Source: Sphingomonas sp.
Lineage (GTDB): Bacteria; Pseudomonadota; Alphaproteobacteria; Sphingomonadales; Sphingomonadaceae
NCBI GenBank assembly: GCA_019247755.1
Contig: JAFBAM010000111.1
Coordinates: forward strand, 1-23,814
Direction: 5' to 3'
Length of the DNA: 23,814 nt
Below, piece after piece: positions 15,182 through 22,381 of this stretch (position 1 is the first letter of the stretch; each line of letters starts with the position of its first letter). The position numbers and the translations under genes are program-made. The notes under the pieces were generated by a model. It saw nothing but the letters and a program-made list of their open reading frames with translations. It was not told the DNA's origin and made no database searches.

Positions 15182-16126
15182 GTGACGACACGCGGAGAAC
15201 GAACCGCTCAAGCGATCCTGTATGATGCTTCCGGGCACGACAGCGAAGTGCGCCTCGAGGACGTGCCAATTGAAGGCCTCGCCAAGGATCAGCTTGTTTG
15301 GGTCGATACACGTCCAACCAGTCACGCGGCCCTTCCGCGCAGGTTAAGGGAAGCGCGCGCCGGCGCGGTTCCGGTGGGACGATTGGAGCGGTTCGACGAT
15401 TTCTATCGCTTCGCTGTGAGACTGTTGGATCAATCCGGATCTCAGCTTCAGTTCGCCGTGGGGCAATCGTGGCTGCTCACTAGCGGGAACGAGCGTCCCC
15501 CTTTTTTTGATGAGTTTGTCGAAGCCGACCAGGGAGAGACGCTTAAGGGCAAGATGAGCGCCACCGCCTTCATGTCGTCACTCTTGCTCCGTTACCTGGA
15601 TGGCTTTCGCGAAGAGATCGCCAAGGTGGACGTATCCGTCGACAAACTAGACGAAACGATCTTGCGCGGGCGGGAGAAGCGATCCCCGCTTAATTCCTTG
15701 GCCGCCCTTCGTCGGCGGCTAGCTGACCTTCGCGCCATCCTCATCGAACAGCGAGGGGTCATCCATGGTCTGATTGCACCAGATTTTCTTGCTCATGTGG
15801 AGGATACTGATCGCGAGTTCCTGATCGAGGTGAACCGCATCTTCGAAAAGCTTGAGGACGACATCGGACGCGCTCGAGACACGGTCATCGGAAGTTTCGA
15901 GCTTTACGCCACACGCGTCGCCCAAGACACGAACCAGCTCGTCAAGGTCCTCACAATTGCAACAGTGATAACCGGCGTGATCGGAGCGGTGGCCGGCGTG
16001 TTCGGGATGAACTTCAACACGCCGTTCGCGAATACCGGCCTTGCTGGGTTCCTGTTGGTTACGGGGGGAATGATCCTGGTGTCCGTTGGGATTGTCGCGC
16101 TCGCGTTCTGGCGGCGATGGATATGA
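15182..16126 (+). CDS. CorA/ZntB family divalent cation transporter
   Basis: An inner-membrane channel/transporter for Mg2+ or Zn2+, 314 residues, with the standard architecture: a soluble N-terminal funnel domain (1-250, long helices such as EKLEDDIGRARDTVIGSFELYATRVAQDTN) and two C-terminal membrane helices. The signature GMN lies at 275-277 (VFGMNFNTPF) between TM1 (about 253-274) and the short external loop. The WVDTRPTS and RLERFDDFYRF stretches and the lack of a typical CorA loop (no MNFxxMPE) make the ZntB branch plausible. The start is GTG 15182 directly after the small peptide gene; its ribosome site is weak, consistent with translational coupling. Followed by a porin gene whose start overlaps its stop. 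Confidence 0.88.
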   Translation: MTTRGERTAQAILYDASGHDSEVRLEDVPIEGLAKDQLVWVDTRPTSHAALPRRLREARAGAVPVGRLERFDDFYRFAVRLLDQSGSQLQFAVGQSWLLTSGNERPPFFDEFVEADQGETLKGKMSATAFMSSLLLRYLDGFREEIAKVDVSVDKLDETILRGREKRSPLNSLAALRRRLADLRAILIEQRGVIHGLIAPDFLAHVEDTDREFLIEVNRIFEKLEDDIGRARDTVIGSFELYATRVAQDTNQLVKVLTIATVITGVIGAVAGVFGMNFNTPFANTGLAGFLLVTGGMILVSVGIVALAFWRRWI

Positions 16127-17436
16127 TCCCTTTGGGCGGCGCAGGGCCTGCGATGAATCGTTGTCTCACCCCTACCGTCGTATTAGCTCTCTCCCTGATC
16201 AAATCGAACCAACGCCGGGCACTGGTCGGCCTCGGAGCAGCACTTCTTGTGTCCGCAGGGGGCCCAGCTAACGCCGCTCCAACTGACGGACTGCCGCCGC
16301 TTACAATCGCCTCTCGTGAGACGTTCGACGTCTTCGACGTTCCGGTCGGGATTGATCCGGGCGCCGCCATTCTTAACAAGCTCCAGGTTTCCGCAACCCT
16401 TCGTGGTGAACGCGTCGGCCTCGACGGCTGGTTGCTCCATGCCCAGATGTTCAACTTCGGCGGAAATTCGCTTTCGAAGCACCTGGGAGACCTTCAAACC
16501 GCCGACAATATCGAGGCAGTCCCGGTCACCCGTCTGTTCGAAGCCTATCTCGCCAAAATATGGGGAACCGATCAGCACTCTATCGCGATGCGCATCGGAA
16601 TGATGGATCTGAACAGCCAGTTCGATTCGATCGACACAGCGAGCTTGATGCTCAACAGCTCGCACGGCATCGGCCCCGACCTCTCGCGCAGCGGGCGAAC
16701 GGGTCCGTCCATCTATCCGGTAACCGCGATCGGTAGTTCACTGACTTGGGTGCCATCTCAGAAATGGACCTTCAGGCTTGGCGCCTATGACGGCGTGTCG
16801 GGAAGCCCCACTGCACCCAAAGCTTTTCTTGCCGAGCGGCTGAAGCCAAGTGATGGCCTTTTGGCGATCGGCCAAGCAGATTGGCAAATGACCAAGAACA
16901 GCAGGCTAGAAGCCGGTGTGTGGGGTTACACCGCTGCTCAGCCGGGGCCGGCCCGCAACGCGCACGATCGTGGCGTCTATGCTTCATACGAGGCACCCCT
17001 CGCCCTAGCGCCTCATTTGAGTTTCTGGCTTCGCGGCGGACTTGCCAACGGCGATGCTCAGCCGATCGCGGGTTATGTGGGCGTTGGCTTGGTCCAGGAA
17101 GGGACCATTCGCGGACGCCCCGACGATCGACTGGGCTTGGCGATCGCCCACGCGATGATGGGCGATCCTGCGGTGGATGAGTTGGGCCTGCCCAAGTCCG
17201 AGACCAGTTTCGAACTGACTTATCAAGTTAAGGTCAGCCACCGCTTCGTCATTCAGCCTGACGTCGATTATATTCACCATCCGGCCGGTATCACGCGCGA
17301 ACCGGACAGCCTCGCAATAGGATTGAGGTTCGTCTTGGTCGCAGCTTACCCAACGCAGACAGCCGCCAACGATCCTGGAGATCCGACCGTGCCGCCCGAC
17401 GGTTCTCCCTCGGGGGGTAGTCCGGATCAGCAATGA
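16123..17436 (+). CDS. OprB-like carbohydrate porin
   Basis: An outer-membrane porin of about 437 residues. After a signal peptide (RRALVGLGAALLVSAGGPANA, in two parts of a basic and a hydrophobic stretch) the mature protein has the alternating pattern of a beta-barrel, with typical OprB-type segments: LFEAYLAKIWG, MRIGMMDLNSQFDSID, WTFRLGAYDG, WGYTA and FVIQPDVDYIHHPAG. The N-terminal coiled region of classical OprB is short here. Three in-frame ATGs (16117, 16123, 16153) are possible; 16123 overlaps the transporter stop as ATGA and is my choice. The last 30 residues (GDPTVPPDGSPSGG) are a Pro/Gly-rich tail beyond the barrel, which is unusual. Confidence 0.75.
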   Translation: MIPLGGAGPAMNRCLTPTVVLALSLIKSNQRRALVGLGAALLVSAGGPANAAPTDGLPPLTIASRETFDVFDVPVGIDPGAAILNKLQVSATLRGERVGLDGWLLHAQMFNFGGNSLSKHLGDLQTADNIEAVPVTRLFEAYLAKIWGTDQHSIAMRIGMMDLNSQFDSIDTASLMLNSSHGIGPDLSRSGRTGPSIYPVTAIGSSLTWVPSQKWTFRLGAYDGVSGSPTAPKAFLAERLKPSDGLLAIGQADWQMTKNSRLEAGVWGYTAAQPGPARNAHDRGVYASYEAPLALAPHLSFWLRGGLANGDAQPIAGYVGVGLVQEGTIRGRPDDRLGLAIAHAMMGDPAVDELGLPKSETSFELTYQVKVSHRFVIQPDVDYIHHPAGITREPDSLAIGLRFVLVAAYPTQTAANDPGDPTVPPDGSPSGGSPDQQ

Positions 17437-17462
17437 GCAACTGGCGTGATCGAACTGTCCGG

Positions 17463-17531
17463 TATGTCTGTCTTCCACACCCCAACCTGCCGCTAGCGTA
17501 ACGTCCGCCTTCGACCCCGAGCTGCCATTTC
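17463..17531 (+). repeat. Dispersed intergenic repeat, site f (composite)
   Basis: First half TGTCTGTCTTCCACACCCC with CTGCCGCTAGCG; second half AACGTCCGCCTTCGACCCC with GAGCTGCCATTT. With site b it shows that the element consists of two related units side by side. It follows the porin gene. The remaining 200 bases to the next terminator hold nothing I can identify. Confidence 0.72.
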
Positions 17532-17744
17532 GAAGTTCTTCATCGTTCCGACGTAGAAGAAAGAGCAGACTCGCGGCTGGTTTCGATCAGAGGTCAACGC
17601 TGAGTCGGCGGCTCGGCTGGACTGCGCACCAGTCGGGCCGTTTTGCGACTACCTGACAGCCTTTGCCGGTGGCAGCTGCCCCACCTATCGCTGACGCAGG
17701 CGGTTTAGATTCGCGTCAAGCATTCGACAGGCGCTCCAGATTCG

Positions 17745-17775
17745 AAAAAGGGGCCAGGCGAACTGCCCGACCCCT
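17745..17775 (-). terminator. Intrinsic terminator of the glycine-zipper gene
   Basis: On the minus strand an imperfect stem (GGGCAG, loop TTCGC, CT-G-GCCC with one bulged G) is followed by TTTTT (17749-17745). It starts 24 bases after the stop of the minus-strand gene at 17799. Confidence 0.6.
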
Positions 17776-17798
17776 CTCTTCATGCCAACGCTTTGGGT

Positions 17799-18191
17799 TC
17801 AGCAGGTCGACTTGCCGACCTCGCGTCCGACCAGTGCTCCGAGCGCTGCGCCAATGATTGTGCCGGTCGTACCGCTATTCCGGTCGTAGCCGCTTCCACG
17901 TCCAATCGAACGACCGAGCAATGCACCGGCGCCAGCGCCAACGATCGTACCCGTCGTGCCGCTGCAACGGTGGTTTCGATAGCCGTAACTGCGACCGTAA
18001 TATCGGTTGCCGTAGGCGTAGGCCTGCTGTGGGTAATAGCCTTCCTGGCCGTAATAACCCTGCTGCGGGTAATAGCCCTGCTGCTCGTACCCGTATCCAT
18101 TGCCGTAACCGTTATAGTGGTGCGCGTCGGCCACCGCAGGAACTGCGACCATGGAGATCGCCGACATGGCGAGCATGGATTTCCTGAACAT
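17799..18191 (-). CDS. Glycine-zipper (17-kDa surface antigen-like) protein with Tyr/Gly/Gln-rich repeats
   Basis: A 130-residue exported protein. A signal peptide (1-23, ending VADA) is followed by a low-complexity stretch (24-72) made of YYPQQGYYGQEGYYPQQ-like units. Residues 77-125 hold two glycine-zipper hairpins that repeat SGTTGTIVGAGAGALLGR and SGTTGTIIGAALGALVGR, the pattern of the Rick_17kDa_Anti/2TM glycine-zipper family. It probably sits in the outer membrane or periplasm; function in this family is poorly defined. There is no lipobox. The start is ATG 18191 with AGGGAG upstream. An intrinsic terminator follows. Confidence 0.85.
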   Translation of the reverse strand: MFRKSMLAMSAISMVAVPAVADAHHYNGYGNGYGYEQQGYYPQQGYYGQEGYYPQQAYAYGNRYYGRSYGYRNHRCSGTTGTIVGAGAGALLGRSIGRGSGYDRNSGTTGTIIGAALGALVGREVGKSTC

Positions 18192-18285
18192 CTTATTGCT
18201 CCCTTCGGTCGGCCGATTTGCGGCCGTTGAAGAAGGTATGTGACCATCGCCGTGTCGCCATGCTGAACTCGCCGTTCACCCGGCG

Positions 18286-18320
18286 TAGTGTCAGTTTTCG
18301 ACCCATTGCAGACATTAGAG
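18286..18320 (+). repeat. Dispersed intergenic repeat, site g
   Basis: TAGTGTCAGTTTTCGACCC followed by ATTGCAGACATTAGAGCC. A divergent copy upstream of the glycine-zipper gene; it is the last copy in the window. Confidence 0.6.
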
Positions 18321-18470
18321 CCGGGCAGATTCCGTGCCATTTCGGACTGATAGGAAAGTCAGACTTAATTCACTGAACTTTAGAAATCGCCTCGTCAGCG
18401 GCTCTCAACCCCACTTGGGAGCAGCCGGATCTGGGTTGATGGTCACCTATCCACAGCGTGACTGAGACCA

Positions 18471-18513
18471 GACCCCCATCCCATCGACGTCGAGACCGAA
18501 CGGGATGGGGGTC
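18471..18513. repeat. Perfect 12-bp inverted repeat
   Basis: GACCCCCATCCC (18471-18482) and GGGATGGGGGTC (18502-18513) enclose 19 bases that include CGACGTCG. No T-run follows on either strand, so it is not a standard terminator. It lies in the 551-bp gap between the glycine-zipper gene and the LuxR-type gene. The rest of that gap, apart from site g and a possible promoter at 18663-18690, shows nothing recognisable; an open frame from 18458 looks spurious. Confidence 0.6.
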
Positions 18514-18662
18514 AATCCCCCCTCAAAAGCCTTCGCCCGCTAGTCGAGCAGCTAGTTCACCGCAAAATGCGACCGAGGCGGACCCGTGGGGGTTTGCCGC
18601 ACGTTATTTCCACCCTAACAGACGATATGCTCGCGGTGCGGTGCGCTTCGATTTAATTTGTG

Positions 18663-18690
18663 TTAATACAGTAGATGCCGAACTTATTAT
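18663..18690 (+). promoter_or_regulatory. Possible promoter of the small-regulator gene cluster
   Basis: TTAATA (18663-18668) and TATTAT (18685-18690) are 16 bases apart in the only clearly AT-rich stretch of the region, about 50 bases before the first gene of the cluster. The -10 match is five of six. Confidence 0.35.
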
Positions 18691-18742
18691 GAATGACTTT
18701 GGGAATGGCGCGAGAATTAACGCGGGCGAAGTCGGAGGTTGA

Positions 18743-19213
18743 ATGCCCCAAGAAGACTTGAGACCCTCGACCCACGGACTGACGCAGTTGCAGGTCAAAT
18801 GCTTAGAAGGCTTCTGGAACCGTAGGTCAGCAAAGCAAATAGCTACCGACCTCAGCATCAGCGAAGCGTGGGTCAATAAGAACCTGATGACCGCTCGCCG
18901 CAAGTTGCACGTGAATAGCAGCGCAGAGGCCGCAGCCATCCTATTCAGCGGCACGCGTGGCAGTATCAAAAGCTACTACTATCAGGAAACTGACCTTCCC
19001 GCGAACAGCAGTGGCTCAGATCAATTGCTGGCCAGTTCTAGCGGGGCATCGCTTGTTCTGGCGGCTAGTGAACGACCGCTCATCAACAAGTTTGGCCCGT
19101 TGGCGACGATTGCCGGGATTGCTTTAGTTGCTGTGGCATCCATTTTAGGCGTCGCAGTTATGATCGAGGCTGGCCAAGGCCTGTATCAGCTTCTGAGAGC
19201 GCTCGGTTACTAG
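18743..19213 (+). CDS. LuxR-type helix-turn-helix protein with a C-terminal membrane helix
   Basis: A 156-residue protein with a DNA-binding domain at the N-terminus (residues 12-67): LTQLQVKCLEGFWNRRSAKQ, then IATDLSISEAWVNKNLMTAR with RKLHVNSSAEA. This is the GerE/LuxR four-helix pattern. A linker rich in Ser follows, then one hydrophobic helix near the C-terminus (about 117-142, ATIAGIALVAVASILGVAV). It would therefore be a membrane-tethered regulator without a receiver domain. The start is ATG 18743 with GGAGG six bases upstream. It is the first gene of a co-directional cluster that runs to 22381; control of that cluster is inferred from position. Confidence 0.8.
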   Translation: MPQEDLRPSTHGLTQLQVKCLEGFWNRRSAKQIATDLSISEAWVNKNLMTARRKLHVNSSAEAAAILFSGTRGSIKSYYYQETDLPANSSGSDQLLASSSGASLVLAASERPLINKFGPLATIAGIALVAVASILGVAVMIEAGQGLYQLLRALGY

Positions 19214-19254
19214 TCTCACTCAAGAAGTGCCGTAAGGCACGAGGGAGATTAGAA

Positions 19255-19605
19255 TTGCTCAACCAGCGCCATGAAACCGCAAGGGCCGTCGCTTCTGAAC
19301 TTCTGCCGGCCGAGAGAGAAGTGGATTCCGCGATCGTACGCAACGCGAAACTTACGATCGCTGTCATAGAGGGCCGGAAGAAATGTAGACTTCCGCTCAC
19401 CGCCGGGCAGGAGGGACTTGACCTCGTGACAAAAGCTACGACGCGGCTCGTCGAGGCGCGAGCGCTACTGGCTCACGCACATAAGGCCTTTCGTGACACG
19501 CAAGCCGAGATTGGCTTGAATGCCTTTAGCTACGGTGATGAGCAAGAATGCCCGCCAGCGTCAGCCGAGGCGCGCGTTTCCGCTCGCGCTGCGAACGTGG
19601 CCTAG
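19255..19605 (+). CDS. Small protein of unknown function
   Basis: A 116-residue soluble, mostly helical protein; no domain recognised. The start is TTG 19255, supported by a very good ribosome site (GAGGGAG, 19241-19247). The helices at residues 1-45 and 55-85 are rich in Ala, Glu, Arg and Leu and could form a helical hairpin. The last 15 residues are Ala/Val-rich. A small hairpin GTGCC-GTAA-GGCAC (19227-19240) lies between the preceding stop and the ribosome site. Position in the cluster suggests co-expression with the LuxR-type gene. Confidence 0.6.
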   Translation: MLNQRHETARAVASELLPAEREVDSAIVRNAKLTIAVIEGRKKCRLPLTAGQEGLDLVTKATTRLVEARALLAHAHKAFRDTQAEIGLNAFSYGDEQECPPASAEARVSARAANVA

Positions 19606-19638
19606 ACCGGTAGATGCGCAGGGGGTCCTGCTGAGCAG

Positions 19639-20121
19639 ATGATTCACGTCATCGGGTTCAACGTCTTCCTGGCTCTCTGCTTGATCTACAGCTTGAGATG
19701 TGGTGGCCAGCCTGAGCGAGCAGCTATGCTGGCTCAGGCGGCAGCCGCGATACTGACCATCATCGCCATTCGGACTCTTCCTCGTTTCTCGACACTCGCT
19801 GAGTTAGCCCAAGCTCTCGTCATCATCGACGCTGCCTTGTTGCTGGCGTTGACCGCACTCGCGCTTCGCGCGAACAGACTGTGGACCATTGTCTTGGCTG
19901 GGTTGCAGCTTTCGACAGTCGTCGTTCACGTGTCGAAAGCGGTCTTCCCTGCACTTCCGGCGGCGAGCTACGGCATTTTTGCTCAGTTTTGGGCGTGGCC
20001 AATGCTCATCACAACGTTGGTCGGCACTCATAGTCACTGGACGAGGATCAGAAGGTTTGGCCTTGAACGAGATTGGAAGCCCCTTTGGCCACACTCAGTT
20101 CCAGCCGATTCTACGACATAG
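19639..20121 (+). CDS. Four-helix integral membrane protein of unknown function
   Basis: A 160-residue protein with four hydrophobic segments: about 3-20 (VIGFNVFLALCLIY), 28-45 (AMLAQAAAAILTIIAI), 58-78 (ALVIIDAALLLALTALAL) and 83-103 or 113-127 (LWTIVLAGLQLSTVVV; IFAQFWAWPMLITTL). A basic tail ends the protein. I recognise no family. The start is ATG 19639; the ribosome site is poor. Its 3' end overlaps the next gene by 49 bases. Confidence 0.65.
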   Translation: MIHVIGFNVFLALCLIYSLRCGGQPERAAMLAQAAAAILTIIAIRTLPRFSTLAELAQALVIIDAALLLALTALALRANRLWTIVLAGLQLSTVVVHVSKAVFPALPAASYGIFAQFWAWPMLITTLVGTHSHWTRIRRFGLERDWKPLWPHSVPADSTT

Positions 20122-20642
20122 TCGAACGCATCTTCGCACCACGTCGTCGCAGTAACCATGTCATCTTTGATATTTGCAAGGTTGAATATCCCGCTGTTCG
20201 CCGGCTCGCAGAGAATAGCGTTCCTTCGTCCGAAGCGATCGATCAGACGTGGCTCCAACGAGCCGAGCTTTGCGGGCACGATGCCGTAGTTCGATTCCTT
20301 TCCGAGATTCGTTTCGAGCGACCTAAGATTATTTTAGCGCTCTTCGTGGACGAGCGATGCGGCCTGATCGCCTCGCACGAGATAGATACCAGCGATAACT
20401 TTGAGGTCGCAAAGGCCCTCGCTCAAATTTTAGCAGCAGCGTCACATCATCATGCTCGCGGCGTTGTCCTAGCAAGCCACGAATTCAATCGGGTCCTTGC
20501 GGTCGACGAACGACGTAAGAAGCTGACCCTTGAGCTGTATCGGAAAGGCGCGGCAATTGACGTGTTCCTGCTCGATCATTTTGTATTCACCAACGGCGCT
20601 TGGAAGAGAATGTTCGTCGTTCGAGAGACGGGTCAGGCGTGA
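20073..20642 (+). CDS. RadC/JAB-like protein lacking the zinc ligands
   Basis: 189 residues from TTG 20073 (later starts are possible; the 49-bp overlap with the preceding gene is unusual). Residues about 70-172 follow the layout of the RadC JAB domain: LALFVDERCGLIASHE, AKALAQILAAA, GVVLASHEFN, and ending IDVFLLDHFVF, where RadC proteins have LGIxVxDHxIV. The metal motif HNHPSG is replaced by SHEFNR (135-140). The spacing from that point to the conserved DH (168-169) equals the RadC spacing as I remember it, 35 residues, and the aspartate position is an arginine or lysine. It is probably a non-catalytic JAB fold, perhaps a protein- or DNA-binding module. The homology call is from pattern only. 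Confidence 0.6.
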   Translation: MEAPLATLSSSRFYDIVERIFAPRRRSNHVIFDICKVEYPAVRRLAENSVPSSEAIDQTWLQRAELCGHDAVVRFLSEIRFERPKIILALFVDERCGLIASHEIDTSDNFEVAKALAQILAAASHHHARGVVLASHEFNRVLAVDERRKKLTLELYRKGAAIDVFLLDHFVFTNGAWKRMFVVRETGQA

Positions 20643-20644
20643 TC

Positions 20645-20803
20645 ATGCCCGACCGGGATCACCTCACAACCGCGCCCCTAAGAGCGTCAAAATCCGCGCA
20701 ACAACCTATTGCGGCGTGCATCAGAGAAAGTTGGAGGATTAGGAACGAGATCGAGCTCGCACTCGACCCCGCAGTAATACGTCATCAGCTGGCCAAGCCC
20801 TGA
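20645..20803 (+). CDS. Small ORF, unknown function
   Basis: 52 residues (MPDRDHLTTAPLRASKSAQQ to ...IRHQLAKP). It starts two bases after the RadC-like stop and ends 24 bases before the next gene, so the spacing fits a real cluster member. The C-terminal half is a likely amphipathic helix (ACIRESWRIRNEIELAL). No family recognised, and the ribosome site is weak. Confidence 0.45.
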   Translation: MPDRDHLTTAPLRASKSAQQPIAACIRESWRIRNEIELALDPAVIRHQLAKP

Positions 20804-20827
20804 AATCAATCGCGGGGGAAACCAGAG

Positions 20828-21199
20828 TTGCCGCCCTTCAACGACAGTGAGCTCGAAGATCCGAGCCTGCTTGCCAGCGCCGCATCAGAGATCTTTCGAA
20901 TGCGACGCGCGCGTGATCGGGTAATGCCGGCAGGTCTCACGGGCGAGCCCGCATGGGACATTTTGCTGGCGTTGTACTCGGAAGAGCCGGGCGAACTCAC
21001 AGTTTCAAGTGTCTGTCACGGTTCGGGCGTGCCTCCGACCACTGCAGCGCGGTGGATCGGCGTGTTGGATTTGCGAGGGTTCCTAGAGCGCTCTAAACAC
21101 CCTCGCGATGATAGAATTGTATTGGTCTCACTCACACCGCAAGGCCGCCTCATTGTGGAACGTTGCCTCAAGGCCATGTTGCGAGCTACGCGCTCGTAG
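20828..21199 (+). CDS. Winged-helix (MarR-like) regulator 1
   Basis: A 123-residue cytoplasmic DNA-binding protein. Residues 35-115 form a winged helix: GLTGEPAWDILLALYSEE, VSSVCHGSGVPPTTAARWIG (the recognition-helix region), VLDLRGFLERSKHPRDDRI with the wing arginines, then VSLTPQGRLIV. The start is TTG 20828 with GGGGGAAA upstream. The gene at 21554 encodes a clear relative (shared GEPAWDILL, TTA-RW, LT-P). No ligand pocket can be predicted. Confidence 0.72.
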   Translation: MPPFNDSELEDPSLLASAASEIFRMRRARDRVMPAGLTGEPAWDILLALYSEEPGELTVSSVCHGSGVPPTTAARWIGVLDLRGFLERSKHPRDDRIVLVSLTPQGRLIVERCLKAMLRATRS

Positions 21200-21251
21200 A
21201 GCACACGCCGTTCATTGGTGTGCTTTTGGCCAGATGCCGACTGGGATGCGT

Positions 21252-21449
21252 ATGGGTGACTCCAAAACTACTTTAGAGCTGCAAAACTTGCTGGACGAAA
21301 TTCGGCACCACTTGCGGAAAGCGCAAGGGCTGATGGATTCGATCAACCCGGACTCGGCTTTTGGTGCGCACGTCCAACAACTCTTGGACGAGTTGGACGA
21401 GCATGCCTTCCGTGATCTCTCCGGATCGACGCAGGGCTATAGATCATGA
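21252..21449 (+). CDS. Small helical protein between two regulator genes
   Basis: 65 residues from ATG 21252 (ATG 21246 and 21234 are alternatives). The sequence TLELQNLLDEIRHHLRKAQG and VQQLLDELDEHAF is acidic, leucine-rich and likely coiled-coil. It may be a protein-protein interaction partner. No family recognised. GGGAT lies at the right distance from 21252. Confidence 0.5.
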   Translation: MGDSKTTLELQNLLDEIRHHLRKAQGLMDSINPDSAFGAHVQQLLDELDEHAFRDLSGSTQGYRS

Positions 21450-21553
21450 AATCGCGTAACGGCGATTCCCCCCAAAATGGTGACAGTATCAGCTGAATCG
21501 GCGCGACTCGTTTGGTAGAACTCCCATGCTCGGGGTGTTGGGAGGCTCCTTTA

Positions 21554-21970
21554 GTGAACCAAGAAGCCCGTCAAAGCGTAACAGATTACTATGCTCAGTT
21601 TGGGATGCTGCAACCGCTTCCCGCGACAGAAGCGATGCTGCTCAAACGGGCCGTTAGCCGGGCAATAGAGGATAGGCGACGTCGAGCTCAGTTCTTTTCA
21701 GAAGATATTTTCGGTGAGCCCGCGTGGGATATCTTGCTTGAGCTTTACTATGCGGAGCTGATGCAGGTCAGGATGACATTGGCCCGGCTATACCGAAGAA
21801 CCGGCGTCGCCCAAACAACAGCGATAAGATGGCTAAAGTTATTTGAACGTCGAGGCATTGTAGATCGACGGGACGATCCCCTCGATTCGCGTCGCATTTT
21901 CATCACGCTGACACCTTCCGTGAGCGACGCCATGACTAGGTTTTTCCAAGATCCTGACGCCGACTCTTGA
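21554..21970 (+). CDS. Winged-helix (MarR-like) regulator 2
   Basis: 138 residues from GTG 21554, chosen because GGGAGG lies nine bases upstream. The core (about 50-130) parallels regulator 1: FGEPAWDILLELYYAEL, LARLYRRTGVAQTTAIRWLK, LFERRGIVDRRDDPLDSRRI and ITLTPSVSDAM. It has a longer N-terminal helix region (YYAQFGMLQPLPATEAML). The wing carries DPLDSRR, typical of MarR-type DNA binding. It lies nine bases before the PilZ gene. Confidence 0.75.
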   Translation: MNQEARQSVTDYYAQFGMLQPLPATEAMLLKRAVSRAIEDRRRRAQFFSEDIFGEPAWDILLELYYAELMQVRMTLARLYRRTGVAQTTAIRWLKLFERRGIVDRRDDPLDSRRIFITLTPSVSDAMTRFFQDPDADS

Positions 21971-21979
21971 GGCCGCTGA

Positions 21980-22381
21980 TTGAAAAGGTCGGCCACAGAC
22001 GAACGACGCGCCAGAAGGAGCAAAGTAGTCTTGGCTGCCACAATGAAATGGGACAGCCTGAACGTGCCGGTCCGCATCGCCAACCTTTCGACCCATGGGG
22101 CCCTTGTGTTTGGCAGCAGACTTCCTTCGCAAGACCAGGAGGTAGTCCTCATCTGCGGTACCGTTCGAATAGGAGGCTGGATTGCCTGGGCAGGTACGTC
22201 ACACGCCGGCATCAATTTCGACGCTCCGATAAACCTATCGGATGTGTTGCCCAAGGCACGTACTGGCACGGGTGCGATCGTGAAGGACGAGCGCGTGCAG
22301 GATTTCAGAAGGCCCGGATTTAGGGGGAACCAACTGAGCGCGGAGGAGCAAAGATTGCTCGAGAAATGGAAGCGCCGCTAG
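21980..22381 (+). CDS. PilZ-domain protein
   Basis: 133 residues from TTG 21980. The c-di-GMP signature is present in both parts: RRARR (9-13) and NLSTHG (35-40, the (D/N)xSxxG motif), followed by beta-strand repeats ALVFGSRL, EVVLICGTVRIGGWIAWAG and AGINFDAP. It is therefore predicted to bind c-di-GMP in the cytoplasm. The C-terminal 45 residues are charged and helical (LSAEEQRLLEKWKRR). It ends the co-directional cluster that begins at 18743. Confidence 0.85.
   Translation: MKRSATDERRARRSKVVLAATMKWDSLNVPVRIANLSTHGALVFGSRLPSQDQEVVLICGTVRIGGWIAWAGTSHAGINFDAPINLSDVLPKARTGTGAIVKDERVQDFRRPGFRGNQLSAEEQRLLEKWKRR

Noticed and set aside
9121..18320. Reading the repeated elements as a CRISPR array
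   Set aside because: Copies are kilobases apart, separated by genes, and not spaced by short unique spacers.
18458..18742. Plus-strand frame of 94 codons before the LuxR-type gene
   Set aside because: It spans the perfect inverted repeat and the AT-rich promoter region, lacks a ribosome site, and has a low-complexity Pro/Ser/Arg-rich start.
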